Made by a program: the position numbers and the translations under genes. From Streptomyces sp. NBC_00483 (GTDB taxonomy: Bacteria; Actinomycetota; Actinomycetes; Streptomycetales; Streptomycetaceae): a stretch of DNA of 64,000 nucleotides. Location of the stretch: positions 4,464,001 to 4,528,000 of the forward strand of contig NZ_CP107880.1 in assembly GCF_036013745.1 (NCBI RefSeq), written 5' to 3'. Positions 40,608-50,304 of the stretch are shown in pieces. The notes under the pieces are model-generated. The model was given only the letters and a program-made list of their open reading frames with translations, ran no database searches and was not told where the DNA came from. Position 1 is the stretch's first letter. The number at the start of each line of letters is the position of its first letter.

Positions 40608-43208
40608 CTACGGCTCCAACACCGGCAGCAGCTCCGGCAGATGGCCGTCCGACGCCTGGGCAGCGCCCACCCGCTCCTCGGGCACCTCCCCGTACAAGGT
40701 GGTCCGCGGCTTCGACGGGCGGCCCGCCGCGTCCGCGACCGCGATCAGGTCCTTGACCGACTTGTACGAGCCGTAGGACGAGCCCGCCATCCGGGAGATG
40801 GTCTCCTCCATGAGCGTGCCGCCCAGGTCGTTGGCGCCCGAGCGCAGCATCTCGGCCGCGCCCTCCGTCCCCAACTTCACCCAGCTGGTCTGGATGTTGG
40901 GGATGTGCGGGTGCAGGAGGACGCGGGCCATCGCCGTGACCGCCCGGTTGTCGCGGGTGGTCGGGCCGGGGCGCGCGATGCCCGCCAGGTAGACCGGCGC
41001 GTTGGTGTGGATGAAGGGGAGCGTCACGAACTCCGTGAAGCCGCCTGTCTCCTGCTGGATGGACGCCAGAGTGCGGAGGTGGCCGAGCCAGTGGCGGGGC
41101 TGGTCCACGTGCCCGTACATCATCGTCGAGGACGAGCGGATGCCCAGCTCGTGGGCGGTCTTGATGACCTCGATCCACGTCGCCGCCGGCAGCTTGCCCT
41201 TCGTGAGGATCCAGCGGACCTCGTCGTCGAGGATCTCGGCCGCCGTGCCGGGGATGGAGTCGAGGCCCGCCTCGCGCGCGGCGGTCAGCCACTCGCGGAT
41301 GGACATGCCGGTGCGGGTCGCGCCGTTGACGACCTCCATCGGCGAGAAGGCGTGGACGTGCATGCCGGGCACGCGCTCCTTGACCGCCTTCGCGATGTCG
41401 AAGTACGCCGTACCGGGCAGGTCCGGGTGGATGCCGCCCTGCATGCAGACCTCAACAGCCCCTACGTCCCAGGCCTGTTGGGCCCGGTCCGCGACCTGGT
41501 CCAGGGACAGGGTGTACGCGTCGGCGTCCGTGCGGCGCTGCGCGAACGCGCAGAAGCGGCAGCCGGTGTAGCAGACGTTCGTGAAGTTGATGTTCCGCGT
41601 GACGATGTACGTGACGTCGTCGCCGACCACCGACTTACGGATGTCGTCCGCGATGCCGCAGAGGGCGTCGAGGGCGGGGCCGTCCGCGTGCAGCAGGGCG
41701 AGGGCCTCGTCGTCGGTGAGCTTCGTCGGGTCGTCGGCCGCCTGCTTGAGCGCCTGGCGTACGTCGCCGTCGATACGCGAAGGCACCATGCCGGGGGCCG
41801 CCTGCTCGCGCAGCGCCTCCCAGTCGCCGTACACGACGTCGAAGTCGTCGCGACGGTCCTTCGTACGGCCCTCGGTGTCGATGGTGCGGTGCAGATCGGT
41901 GCGGCCGCTGGCGGTGAACTCCTCGTCGGGCTCCTGCCAGGGGCGGCCGACGACGGGCGCGTCGGCCACGGCCAGACCGTCGGCGTCGGACAGGGCGTTG
42001 ACGTGCGGGAGCAGACGCGGGTCCAGCCACGGCTCGCCGCGCGTCACGAACTCCGGGTAGACACACAGCCGTTCACGCAGCTCGAAGCCGACCTCCGCCG
42101 ACTGCGCCGCCAGCTCCTCCAGCTTCGGCCACGGCTTCTCGGGGTTCACGTGGTCGATGGTCACCGGGGAGACGCCGCCCCAGTCGTCGATCCCGGCGTC
42201 GATGAGGCGCGCGTACTCGCCGTCGACGAGGTTCGGCGGGGCCTGGAGGTTCCCCGACGGGCCCATGATGTGGCGGGCCACGGCGACCGTCGCGACGAGG
42301 TCGTCGAGTTCGGCGTCCGGCATGCCGCGCATCGCCGTGTCCGGCTTGGCGCGGAAGTTCTGGATGATCAGCTCTTGGATGCCGTGGTACGAGCGGGCGA
42401 CGCGGCGCAGCGCGAACAGCGAGTCGGCGCGCTCCTCGTACGTCTCCCCGATCCCGATGAGCAGCCCGCTGGTGAACGGCACGGACGAGCGGCCCGCGTC
42501 CTCCAACACCCGCAGCCGGACGGCCGGTTCCTTGTCGGGCGAGCCGTAGTGCGGCATCCCCGGCTCGGACCACAGCCGCTCGGCGGTCGTCTCCAGCATC
42601 ATGCCCATGGAGGGCGCGACGGGCTTGAGCCGCTGGAAGTCCGTCCAGGACATCACCCCGGGGTTGAGGTGCGGCAGCAGCCCGGTCTCCTCCAGGATGC
42701 GAATGGATATGGCACGCACGTACGCGATGGTGTCGTCGTACCCGTGCGCGTCCAGCCATTCCCGCGCCTCGGGCCACCGGTCCTCCGGCTTGTCGCCGAG
42801 GGTGATCAGCGCTTCCTTGCAGCCGAGTTCGGCACCCTTGCGCGCGATGTCGAGGACCTCGTCGGGCGACATGAACATTCCGTGACCCTCGCGGCGCAGT
42901 TTGCCGGGGACGGTCACGAACGTGCAGTAGTGGCACTTGTCACGGCACAGCCGGGTGAGCGGGATGAACACGCTCTTGCTGTACGTGATGACACCCGGCC
43001 GGCCCGCCGCCTCCAGGCCCGCGTCGCGCACGCGGGCGGCGGACGTGGTGAGGTCGGCCAGGTCGTCGCCGCGCGCCTGAAGCAGCACGGCGGCCTCCGT
43101 GACATCGAGCGCCACACCGTCTCTGGCCCTTTTCAGTGCGCGGCGCATCGCGTTGGCGGTGGGACGGTCTGCCTCGGGGGGCTGCGGTACGGCGTCCTGA
43201 TCACTCAT
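40608..43208 (-). CDS. fbiC: Bifunctional F0 synthase (CofG/CofH fusion)
   Basis: 866 residues with two radical-SAM halves. The CofG half has CRDKCHYC near 87-94; the CofH half has CYTGCRFC near 545-552, each a C-x3-C-x2-C iron-sulphur site. Together they join tyrosine and 5-amino-6-ribitylamino-uracil to make the deazaflavin F0, the chromophore of coenzyme F420. Length and fusion are standard for actinobacteria. ATG 43208 is chosen over an upstream start. It is relevant to the luciferase-like enzymes at 52-55 kb, which may use F420. Confidence 0.93.
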   Translation of the reverse strand: MSDQDAVPQPPEADRPTANAMRRALKRARDGVALDVTEAAVLLQARGDDLADLTTSAARVRDAGLEAAGRPGVITYSKSVFIPLTRLCRDKCHYCTFVTVPGKLRREGHGMFMSPDEVLDIARKGAELGCKEALITLGDKPEDRWPEAREWLDAHGYDDTIAYVRAISIRILEETGLLPHLNPGVMSWTDFQRLKPVAPSMGMMLETTAERLWSEPGMPHYGSPDKEPAVRLRVLEDAGRSSVPFTSGLLIGIGETYEERADSLFALRRVARSYHGIQELIIQNFRAKPDTAMRGMPDAELDDLVATVAVARHIMGPSGNLQAPPNLVDGEYARLIDAGIDDWGGVSPVTIDHVNPEKPWPKLEELAAQSAEVGFELRERLCVYPEFVTRGEPWLDPRLLPHVNALSDADGLAVADAPVVGRPWQEPDEEFTASGRTDLHRTIDTEGRTKDRRDDFDVVYGDWEALREQAAPGMVPSRIDGDVRQALKQAADDPTKLTDDEALALLHADGPALDALCGIADDIRKSVVGDDVTYIVTRNINFTNVCYTGCRFCAFAQRRTDADAYTLSLDQVADRAQQAWDVGAVEVCMQGGIHPDLPGTAYFDIAKAVKERVPGMHVHAFSPMEVVNGATRTGMSIREWLTAAREAGLDSIPGTAAEILDDEVRWILTKGKLPAATWIEVIKTAHELGIRSSSTMMYGHVDQPRHWLGHLRTLASIQQETGGFTEFVTLPFIHTNAPVYLAGIARPGPTTRDNRAVTAMARVLLHPHIPNIQTSWVKLGTEGAAEMLRSGANDLGGTLMEETISRMAGSSYGSYKSVKDLIAVADAAGRPSKPRTTLYGEVPEERVGAAQASDGHLPELLPVLEP

Positions 43209-43296
43209 GAACCGAGCATACGAGCGCCATCCGGACACTACGAGGGCGCCCGCCTGTGCCCTTCCCGACGCCCCCGTCCTCCCCTACGCTCCCGGC

Positions 43297-43647
43297 ATGC
43301 TTCTGCGCGCACGACCCACGACCGTACTGATGCTGCTGGGCGGGCTGCTGCTCGGCGGTGTTCCGGCGACCGCATCCGCGTCCGCCCCCACAACCGGGAC
43401 GACTTCGACAGCTGCTGCCGCGAACAGTCCAGCGACGAAGTCCGCCTCCAAGACGAGCCCACAGGCCACCAACAGGACGGTCATCACGAAGGTCGGCAAG
43501 ACCGTCAACAAATCGTTCGGCAAGAAGAGCAAGAAGAAAAAGAAGAAGAAGAGCTCATTCGGGGTGATCGGCCTGATCCTGCTCGTGCTGGTCGTCATCG
43601 TCGTGCTGCTCGTCCTGACCCGGTTCCTGCGCGGCCGGAAGTCGTAG
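43297..43647 (+). CDS. Lys-rich exported or anchored small protein
   Basis: 116 residues. A signal-type N-terminus (about 1-28, TTVLMLLGGLLLGGVPATASA) precedes a Ser/Thr/Ala-rich segment and a poly-lysine run near 75-85 (KKSKKKKKKKSS). A C-terminal membrane helix (LILLVLVVIVVLLVLTRFL) and a basic end (RGRKS) follow. The two hydrophobic ends suggest a small membrane-anchored protein with a positive patch. No ribosome site is visible before ATG 43297. It diverges from fbiC. Confidence 0.5.
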   Translation: MLLRARPTTVLMLLGGLLLGGVPATASASAPTTGTTSTAAAANSPATKSASKTSPQATNRTVITKVGKTVNKSFGKKSKKKKKKKSSFGVIGLILLVLVVIVVLLVLTRFLRGRKS

Positions 43648-43762
43648 CCACAGCCGTAGTCGTAGCCGTACGCAATCTGCCGCTCCCCTTCCCTTCGAGG
43701 GGAGTTCACGGCTCAATGCCAGGGTCACCCACGTCACATCCGACACCCTGGGGAGCCGCACC

Positions 43763-45295
43763 ATGTGCACCGACGAGACGCCCGGCGACGAACACGGCAT
43801 CGGCAGACGCGCGCTGCTCACGACGGGGGCCGCGGGGGCGCTTACCCTCACCGGCATGAGCTTCGCCAGCGCAGCCGATGCCGCCGATGCCGCCGAGGGC
43901 TCGCAGTCCACCAAGACGCTCAAGGGCACCCTGCCGCCGGGCGCGCCCGACTACGTGTACCTCCCGGTCGAGGTGCCCTCAGGGGTACGCGAGATCAAGG
44001 TCTCCTACACGTACGAGAAAGCCACCGGGCTCCCGGCCGGCACCCAGAACAACGCCCTCGACATCGGTGTCTTCGACGAGCGCGGCACGGAGCTCGGCGG
44101 CAAGGGCTTCCGCGGCTGGTCCGGCGGCGCCCGCACCGAGTTCTTCGTCCGCGCCGACGACGCGACGCCCGGCTACATCCCTGGCCCGGTCCGCCCCGGC
44201 ACCTGGAACATCGCGCTCGGCCCGTACACGGTGGCGCCGGAGGGCCTGCCGTACGAGGTGACGGTGACGCTGACGCACGGCGCGCCCGGCAAGACACCCC
44301 GCCCGACGTACCCGCCGGAGCGCGCCCGCGGCCGGGGCCGCGCCTGGTACCGCGGCGACTGCCACATCCACACCTGGTACTCGGACGGCCGCCGCACGCC
44401 GCAGGAGATCGGCGAACTGGCCCGCGCCGCAGGCCTGGACTTCATCAACACGTCCGACCACAACACGTATTCGTCCCACGCCCACTGGTCGGACGTGGCG
44501 GGCGACGACCTCCTCGTGCTGATCGGCGAGGAGATCACCACCCGCAACGGCCACGTGGTCGCCCTCGGCACCGACCCCGGCACGTTCATCGACTGGCGCT
44601 ACCGGGCCCGCGACAACCGCTGGGCGAAGTACGCGCAGCAGGTCCGCCGCGCGGGCGGCCTGGTCGTCCCCGCCCACCCGCACGCGACGTGCATCGGCTG
44701 CGGCTGGAAGTTCGGCTTCGGCGAGGCGGACGCGGTCGAGGTGTGGAACGGCCCGTACACGCCGGACGACGAGGTGTCCCTGGCGGACTGGGACAACACC
44801 CTGGTCGCGTACGCCCGTTCAAAGGGCCGCACGGGCTGGATCCCCGCGATGGGCAACAGCGACGCCCACCGCGACCCGGACCGCGTCGGCGGCCCCCAGA
44901 CCGTGGTCCTGGCCGACGACCTGACCCGCGAGGCCATCCAGGCAGGCATCAAGGCGGGCCACTCGTACGTTGCCGAGTCCTCGTCGGTCGACCTCACCTT
45001 CACGGCGACCGGCGGCAAGGGCGAGGTGGCGGGCATCGGCGACCGCCTGACCGTCGCCCCCGACACCCCGGTCACGGTGCACCTGAAGGCCAAGGCAGCC
45101 CCCGACTGCACCCTCCACATCGTCACGGACCAGGGCACCCTGTTCACGTCGGCGGCGGGCGCGACCTCGGCGACCTGGACGACGACCGCGTCCTACGCGG
45201 CGTACGCACGAGCGGAAATCCGCCACACCCCCACGACACAGGGCCTCCCCGGCCCCCTGGCAGCCTTCACGAACCCGATCTTCCTGGGGGACTGA
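43763..45295 (+). CDS. Tat-exported PHP/CehA-McbA-like metallohydrolase
   Basis: 510 residues. The N-terminus GIGRRALLTTGAAGALTLTG has a twin-Arg Tat pattern. A beta-rich domain (about 50-180) precedes the PHP domain with DCHIHTWYSDGRRT near 205-218, NTSDHNTYSS near 231, a Glu in IGEEITTRNGH, and GNSDAHRDPD near 366: a complete set of His/Asp metal ligands. Relatives include CehA/McbA-type phosphoesterases and hydrolases of carbamate pesticides. The natural substrate is unknown. Confidence 0.7.
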   Translation: MCTDETPGDEHGIGRRALLTTGAAGALTLTGMSFASAADAADAAEGSQSTKTLKGTLPPGAPDYVYLPVEVPSGVREIKVSYTYEKATGLPAGTQNNALDIGVFDERGTELGGKGFRGWSGGARTEFFVRADDATPGYIPGPVRPGTWNIALGPYTVAPEGLPYEVTVTLTHGAPGKTPRPTYPPERARGRGRAWYRGDCHIHTWYSDGRRTPQEIGELARAAGLDFINTSDHNTYSSHAHWSDVAGDDLLVLIGEEITTRNGHVVALGTDPGTFIDWRYRARDNRWAKYAQQVRRAGGLVVPAHPHATCIGCGWKFGFGEADAVEVWNGPYTPDDEVSLADWDNTLVAYARSKGRTGWIPAMGNSDAHRDPDRVGGPQTVVLADDLTREAIQAGIKAGHSYVAESSSVDLTFTATGGKGEVAGIGDRLTVAPDTPVTVHLKAKAAPDCTLHIVTDQGTLFTSAAGATSATWTTTASYAAYARAEIRHTPTTQGLPGPLAAFTNPIFLGD

Positions 45296-45301
45296 GGCGC
45301 C

Positions 45302-46861
45302 CTAGGGCTCCTCCACCACCAGCACCGGCGTCTCCCGGTTCAGGATCTCGCCGCGGAAGAACGCCGGGCTGCGGCGGCCCATCACCAGCATGATGACCAC
45401 GCCGACGAGCAGCAGGCCCACGCCGATCACGAAGACCGAGCCGATGCCGAGGACCGAGGAGCCGCTGCCGTACGCCGGGTTCCACATGTCGACGAGGGTC
45501 TTGATGAAGACCGCCGACAGGAGGACGCCGCCGAGCAGGGGGAAGAGGCCCTTGAAGGTGAAGTCGCGGACCGAGCGGCGCAGTTCCGCCTTGAAGTACC
45601 AGGCGCAGGCGAAGGCCGTCAGGGCGTAGTAGAAGCAGATCATGAGGCCGAGCGCGTAGATCGTGTCGACGAGGACGTGCTCGGAGACCAGCGTCATGAC
45701 CGTGTAGAAGACGGCCGTGGCGACGCCCGCCGTGATCGTCGCGCGGCCCGGCGTGCGGAACTTCGGGTGCACGCGCGCGTACGACGCCGGCAGCGCCTCG
45801 TACGTCGACATGGCGAGGACCGTGCGGGCGACCGGGATGAACGTCGTCTGGAGGCTGGCCGCGGCCGAGGCGAGGACGGCGAGGAAGAGAAGGATGCCGA
45901 GTGTCGGGCCCATCACCGGGCCCGCGAGCGCCGCGAAGACGTTGTCGGACGTTTCCGGGTTGGCGAGTCCGAGGCCCTTGTCGCCCGAGCCGACGATCAT
46001 CTGCGCCGCGACGCCCGTCGCCAGGTACGAGCCGACCAGGACGACCATCGCGATGAGCGCGGCGCGCCCCGGCGTCTTGTCGCTGCCGATCGTCTCCTCG
46101 TTGGCGGTGAGGCAGGTGTCCCAGCCCCAGTACATGAAGATCGAGAGGGACAGGCCCGCCGTGAACGCGCCGAAGGACTGCACCGAGAACGGGTTCAGCC
46201 ACGACCACGAGAAGTCCACCGCGGTCCCGGCGAAGTCCGCGGAGCCCGCCTTGGCCACCGCCATCACGACGAAGACGGCGAGCACCACCAGCTGGAGCCC
46301 GACCAGCGTGTACTGCACGCCCTTCGTCGCGGTCATGCCGCGATAGCTGATCGCCGTCGCCGCGGCGATCAGGGCCAGGCACGTGAGGATGTGGACGGCC
46401 TTGTTGTCGTCGAGCGCCGCCACCGAGGCGTTGTTGCTGATCTCGCTCGCGAGCAGCCAGAAGTACGAGGTCGCGACCCCGGCGAGGTTCGACAGGACGA
46501 TGATCGTCGCGATCACCAGGCCCCAGCCGCACATCCACCCGACGCGCGGCCCGAACGCCTTCACGGTCCAGGTGAAGGACGTGCCGCAGTCCGGCATGAC
46601 CTTGTTGAGCTCCCGGTACGCGAACGCCACGAGCAGCATCGGCAGAAAGCCCGCGAGGAACACCGCGGGCATCTGGAGGCCGACTTCGCCGGCCGTGGAG
46701 CCGAGCGTGGAGGTCAGGCAGTAGACCGGCGCGACCGTGGAGACGCCGATGACGGCGCTGCCGAGCAGCCCGACGGAGTTCCCGCCGAGGCCCTTGCCCC
46801 CGCCGCCCCCGGTGGTGTCTGCGGCCCGCCCCGTCGAGGGCCCTGCGTCCAACTGAGTCAT
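45302..46861 (-). CDS. APC-superfamily amino-acid/amine permease
   Basis: 519 residues with about twelve to thirteen membrane segments (first VGLLGSAVIGVSTVAPVY). The region LSLSIFMYWGWDTCLTANEE matches the amino-acid-polyamine-organocation family's conserved loop. The N-terminus is a Gly-rich linker (TTGGGGGKGLGG). ATG 46861 is the most sensible start, though a 16-bp palindrome (CAGGAC...GTCCTG) lies just upstream and no strong ribosome site is visible. The substrate is unknown. The gap 46892-47090 holds nothing I can support. Confidence 0.75.
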   Translation of the reverse strand: MTQLDAGPSTGRAADTTGGGGGKGLGGNSVGLLGSAVIGVSTVAPVYCLTSTLGSTAGEVGLQMPAVFLAGFLPMLLVAFAYRELNKVMPDCGTSFTWTVKAFGPRVGWMCGWGLVIATIIVLSNLAGVATSYFWLLASEISNNASVAALDDNKAVHILTCLALIAAATAISYRGMTATKGVQYTLVGLQLVVLAVFVVMAVAKAGSADFAGTAVDFSWSWLNPFSVQSFGAFTAGLSLSIFMYWGWDTCLTANEETIGSDKTPGRAALIAMVVLVGSYLATGVAAQMIVGSGDKGLGLANPETSDNVFAALAGPVMGPTLGILLFLAVLASAAASLQTTFIPVARTVLAMSTYEALPASYARVHPKFRTPGRATITAGVATAVFYTVMTLVSEHVLVDTIYALGLMICFYYALTAFACAWYFKAELRRSVRDFTFKGLFPLLGGVLLSAVFIKTLVDMWNPAYGSGSSVLGIGSVFVIGVGLLLVGVVIMLVMGRRSPAFFRGEILNRETPVLVVEEP

Positions 46862-47090
46862 GAACAGGACGTTAAGTCCTGCGGTTTCCACATCTAGTTG
46901 GATCTGGCGGGAATTGTCACAGCCGCGACGGCTGGTTATCCATGGGCAATTCGGGCGTGCGACCCATCATTTCCAGGCGCACGACTCACCCTACCGGCAG
47001 ATAGCAAGGCTGCGGGCCCGGCGTTCGATATTCGGTAATCGAAGCCGGGCCCGATTTCGCCCGATTCAAAATTTTCCCGTGCCGATTGCG

Positions 47091-48668
47091 TCACGCGCGC
47101 CCCGCCGGGCGGCCCCCGCCACGGAACCGGCTGACGGCGGTGGGCACCGCGTAGATCAGGGCGAGCGTCAGGAGCGCGAGGATCGCCATCAGCGCGGGCG
47201 TCCCGGGCGAGATGCAGAGGGCGAGCACGACCGCGGCCCCCAGACCGGCCCAGAACGCCAAGTACTCGCGGTCGTTGCCACCCCGCCGGTACAACAGGAC
47301 CGCCCTGGAGATCAGCACGACGACGGCGGCGCCGACGATCAGCGCCGACACGTTGGGGAACTTCACCAGCGCGGCGAACCCCGCGGGCACCAGCCACAAG
47401 AGACCGAGCAACGGACGCCCCGGCAGCCCGGGACCCCCGTCGTGCCGCTCGGCGGTACCGCGCGGGGGCGGCCCCGACACCGGCCGCGCCCCGTACGCCG
47501 CGGGCTGCTGCCGCCCGTACGAGGAGGACCAGGCATCGACCGTCGACTGCTGAGCGTCGCCGTGGAACCCGGCGTGGCCCCCGTAGGGCGCACCGCCCGG
47601 CGGGGTCGAGTACGGCGTCGAGGGCTGGGCCGGGAACGGTGCCGGGGGCGGTGTCGAAGGCGGCGGCGGGGACGCGGGGCCGACTCCCGGCCCCCGCGTG
47701 GCCGCGTCGTGGAAGTCCCCGCCGCTCGGCCCGAACACGCCGCCCGCGTCCGGCTGCGTGGACCCGGGGCCGGCCTCGGCCCCGTGCATCACCGTGTCGG
47801 CCCGCGCCTCCAGGTTCAGGAGCTGCCCCGACGTGCGGGCGATCAGCGAGACGACCTGCGCGGGCAGCCACGTGTCGCTCGTGGCGTCGCGGGTGCGTGC
47901 CTGGGCGACGAGCTGCCCCGCGTCCGGCCGCCGCTCCGGCTCCGGGTCGAGGCAGTGCCGGATGAGGTTGCGCAACTCCTCGACCACGCCCGGGAGCTGC
48001 GGGTCGAGGCTGCCCCGGTGCGGCTGGACGCCGGTGGCGGCGAAGGCGAGCGTGAGCCCGTAGCTGTAGACGTCGGTCGCGGCGGTCACCTTCTCGCCGT
48101 ACGCCTGCTCGGGCGACATGTAGGCCGGGGTGCCGATCCGCGCCCCGGTCGAGGTGAGGCCCGCCGCGCTGAGACCCGCGTCGAGCGCGGCGTGCACGAT
48201 CCCGAAGTCGATGAGGCGCGGCCCGTCGGCCGACAGCAGCACGTTGGACGGCTTGAGGTCGCGGTGCACGAGCCGGTCGCCGTGCACATGCTCCAGGGTC
48301 TGCGCGAGATCGGCCGCGAGCCGCCACAACGATTCTGCGGGCAGCGGTCCGAACCGGTCGACCGAGTCCTGGAGGGAGGGCCCCGACACGTACTCCGACG
48401 CGTACCAGGGATGCCGTTCCTCCAGACCGGTGTCGACGACCGGCACCGTCCCCGGCGCCCCGACCCGCCGCACGACGTCCGCCTCGCGCCGGAAGCGCTC
48501 ACGGAAGCCCGGTTGCGCCGCCATGTCGGCGTGGATGAACTTCAGCGCGACGGAGCGGCCTCCCGCGTTACGGGCGAGATAGACCCGCCCCATACCGCCC
48601 TCACCGATCCGGCCGAGCACCCGGTACGCACCGACCGTGCGCGGATCCTGCGCCTCCAGCGCCTGCAT
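47091..48668 (-). CDS. Ser/Thr protein kinase with C-terminal membrane domain
   Basis: 525 residues. The kinase domain (about 14-280) has IGEGGMGRVYLAR (glycine loop), Lys in VALKF, HRDLKPSN near 130 and DFG near 150. A Pro/Gly-rich linker (about 310-415) leads to four or five membrane segments near the C-terminus (LIVGAAVVVLISRAVLL). The linker plus membrane part separates it from AfsK, whose C-terminus is a beta-propeller. ATG 48668 follows GGGGGTTCC. Its targets are unknown. Confidence 0.85.
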   Translation of the reverse strand: MQALEAQDPRTVGAYRVLGRIGEGGMGRVYLARNAGGRSVALKFIHADMAAQPGFRERFRREADVVRRVGAPGTVPVVDTGLEERHPWYASEYVSGPSLQDSVDRFGPLPAESLWRLAADLAQTLEHVHGDRLVHRDLKPSNVLLSADGPRLIDFGIVHAALDAGLSAAGLTSTGARIGTPAYMSPEQAYGEKVTAATDVYSYGLTLAFAATGVQPHRGSLDPQLPGVVEELRNLIRHCLDPEPERRPDAGQLVAQARTRDATSDTWLPAQVVSLIARTSGQLLNLEARADTVMHGAEAGPGSTQPDAGGVFGPSGGDFHDAATRGPGVGPASPPPPSTPPPAPFPAQPSTPYSTPPGGAPYGGHAGFHGDAQQSTVDAWSSSYGRQQPAAYGARPVSGPPPRGTAERHDGGPGLPGRPLLGLLWLVPAGFAALVKFPNVSALIVGAAVVVLISRAVLLYRRGGNDREYLAFWAGLGAAVVLALCISPGTPALMAILALLTLALIYAVPTAVSRFRGGGRPAGRA

Positions 48669-48840
48669 GGAACCCCCGGTTCCGCCGTAGTGACCATCTA
48701 CAATTGCGCATTTTCACATGCTCAGTTGTAGACACGCAGTAGAGCGGTCCGAGGGTTCCGTGGGGCTGGTGGTGCTGTTGCGGCCAGTGGTGTTCTCCCT
48801 GCCGATGGCGACGGCGACGGTGGCCGACGGTGATGGTGCG

Positions 48841-50304
48841 CTATCCCGGCCAGACGATCGACTGCCACTCGCTGTACGCGTGCAGGGCGTACGAGCCGAC
48901 GTCCCGGCCCACCCCACTCTTCTTGAAGCCGCCGAACGGGGCCTCCATGTTCCGGCCGATGGTGTTCACGCCGACCCCGCCGGCCCGCAACCGCCGCGCG
49001 ACCCGGAAGGCCCGCGCGACATCGCCCGACCACACGTAGTCGATGAGGCCGTAGTCGGAGTCGTTCGCGAGCGCGATCGCCTCGTCCTCGTCGCCGTCGA
49101 ACGGGACCACGGCGACGACGGGCCCGAAGATCTCCTCGCGCACCACCCGCATGTCGTTGGTGCAGTCGGCGAGCAGAGTGGGAGCGACGTAGAACCCCTC
49201 GTCGAGACCGGCCGGACGCTCGCCGCCCGCGACGACCGTCGCACCCTCCTTGCGCCCCAACTCGACGTAGGACTCGACCCGTTCCCGATGTGCCGCCGAG
49301 ATGACGGGCCCGACGACGGTCCCCTTCGCGCGCGGGTCACCGACCTTCATATAGCCGATGTACGCGGTGAGCTTGGCGACGAACTCGTCGTACACGGACC
49401 GGTGCACGATCGCCCGCGTCGGGGCCGTGCAGATCTGTCCGCTGTAGAAGGCGTACGTGGTGCCGATGCCGGCCACCGCCGAGTCCAGGTCCGCGTCGTC
49501 GAGGACGACCGCGGCGCCCTTGCCGCCCAGCTCCATCAACTGCCGCTTCATGGACCGGCCGCAGACCTCGCCGATGCGCTGTCCGACGGCGGTGGAGCCG
49601 GTGAAGGACACCATGTCGACGTCCGGGGAGTCGACGGCGGCCTCGCCGACGCCGACCTCGGTCCCGCTGACGACGTTCACGACACCCGCCGGGACGCCCG
49701 CCTCCTCAAGGGCCGCCGCCATCCGGAACACGGACAGCGGATCCTGCGGCGCGGGCTTCACGACGACCGTGTTGCCCATGGCGAGCGCGGGGGCGACCTT
49801 GCCCGCCGGGTTGGCCCACGGGTTGTTGTAGGAAGTGATGCAGGTGACGACGCCGACCGGCTGACGCACGGCGAGCGCGCCCGTCACGCCCGCCTTCCCC
49901 ATCGGCCCGGCCTCGTTGATCTGCGGCGTCATCGCCTCCTCGACCGGTTCCAGGGCCCCCTTCGCGTACCGCCGGAACCGCGAGACGCCCACGCCGACCT
50001 GCATGCCGCGCGCGGTCCCGGTCGTCGCCCCGCTCTCCGCCTGCGCCAACTCGGCGTTGGCGACGAAGTCCCGCTGCATGAGGTCGGCGGCCCGGCCCAG
50101 AATCGCGGCCCGCTCCTCCGGCTTCGTACGCGACCAGGACCCGAAGGCGTCGCGGGCCGCGCGCGCGGCGTCGTACACCTGCTGCCGCGAGGCCTCGGGG
50201 GCGTGCCCGACGACGGACTCGCGCGCCGGATCGACGACGTCGTAGTGCCCGGCCTCGGGCTCGACCCACTCGCCGCCGATGAACAGCCGCTGGGATTCGC
50301 TCAC
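48841..50304 (-). CDS. NAD(P)-dependent aldehyde dehydrogenase
   Basis: 487 residues of the ALDH superfamily. The Rossmann loop FTGSTAVGQRI is near 228, the active Glu in MELGGK near 260 and the catalytic Cys in GQICTAPTR near 293. GTG 50304 overlaps the stop of the D-aminoacylase-like gene by GTGA, so the two are co-translated. It oxidises an aldehyde formed in the same pathway, whose identity is unknown. Confidence 0.85.
   Translation of the reverse strand: MSESQRLFIGGEWVEPEAGHYDVVDPARESVVGHAPEASRQQVYDAARAARDAFGSWSRTKPEERAAILGRAADLMQRDFVANAELAQAESGATTGTARGMQVGVGVSRFRRYAKGALEPVEEAMTPQINEAGPMGKAGVTGALAVRQPVGVVTCITSYNNPWANPAGKVAPALAMGNTVVVKPAPQDPLSVFRMAAALEEAGVPAGVVNVVSGTEVGVGEAAVDSPDVDMVSFTGSTAVGQRIGEVCGRSMKRQLMELGGKGAAVVLDDADLDSAVAGIGTTYAFYSGQICTAPTRAIVHRSVYDEFVAKLTAYIGYMKVGDPRAKGTVVGPVISAAHRERVESYVELGRKEGATVVAGGERPAGLDEGFYVAPTLLADCTNDMRVVREEIFGPVVAVVPFDGDEDEAIALANDSDYGLIDYVWSGDVARAFRVARRLRAGGVGVNTIGRNMEAPFGGFKKSGVGRDVGSYALHAYSEWQSIVWPG

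Noticed and set aside
47091..48668. The Ser/Thr kinase as AfsK, partner of AfsR
   Set aside because: AfsK has a C-terminal beta-propeller. This protein ends in membrane helices and lies some 9 kb from afsR.
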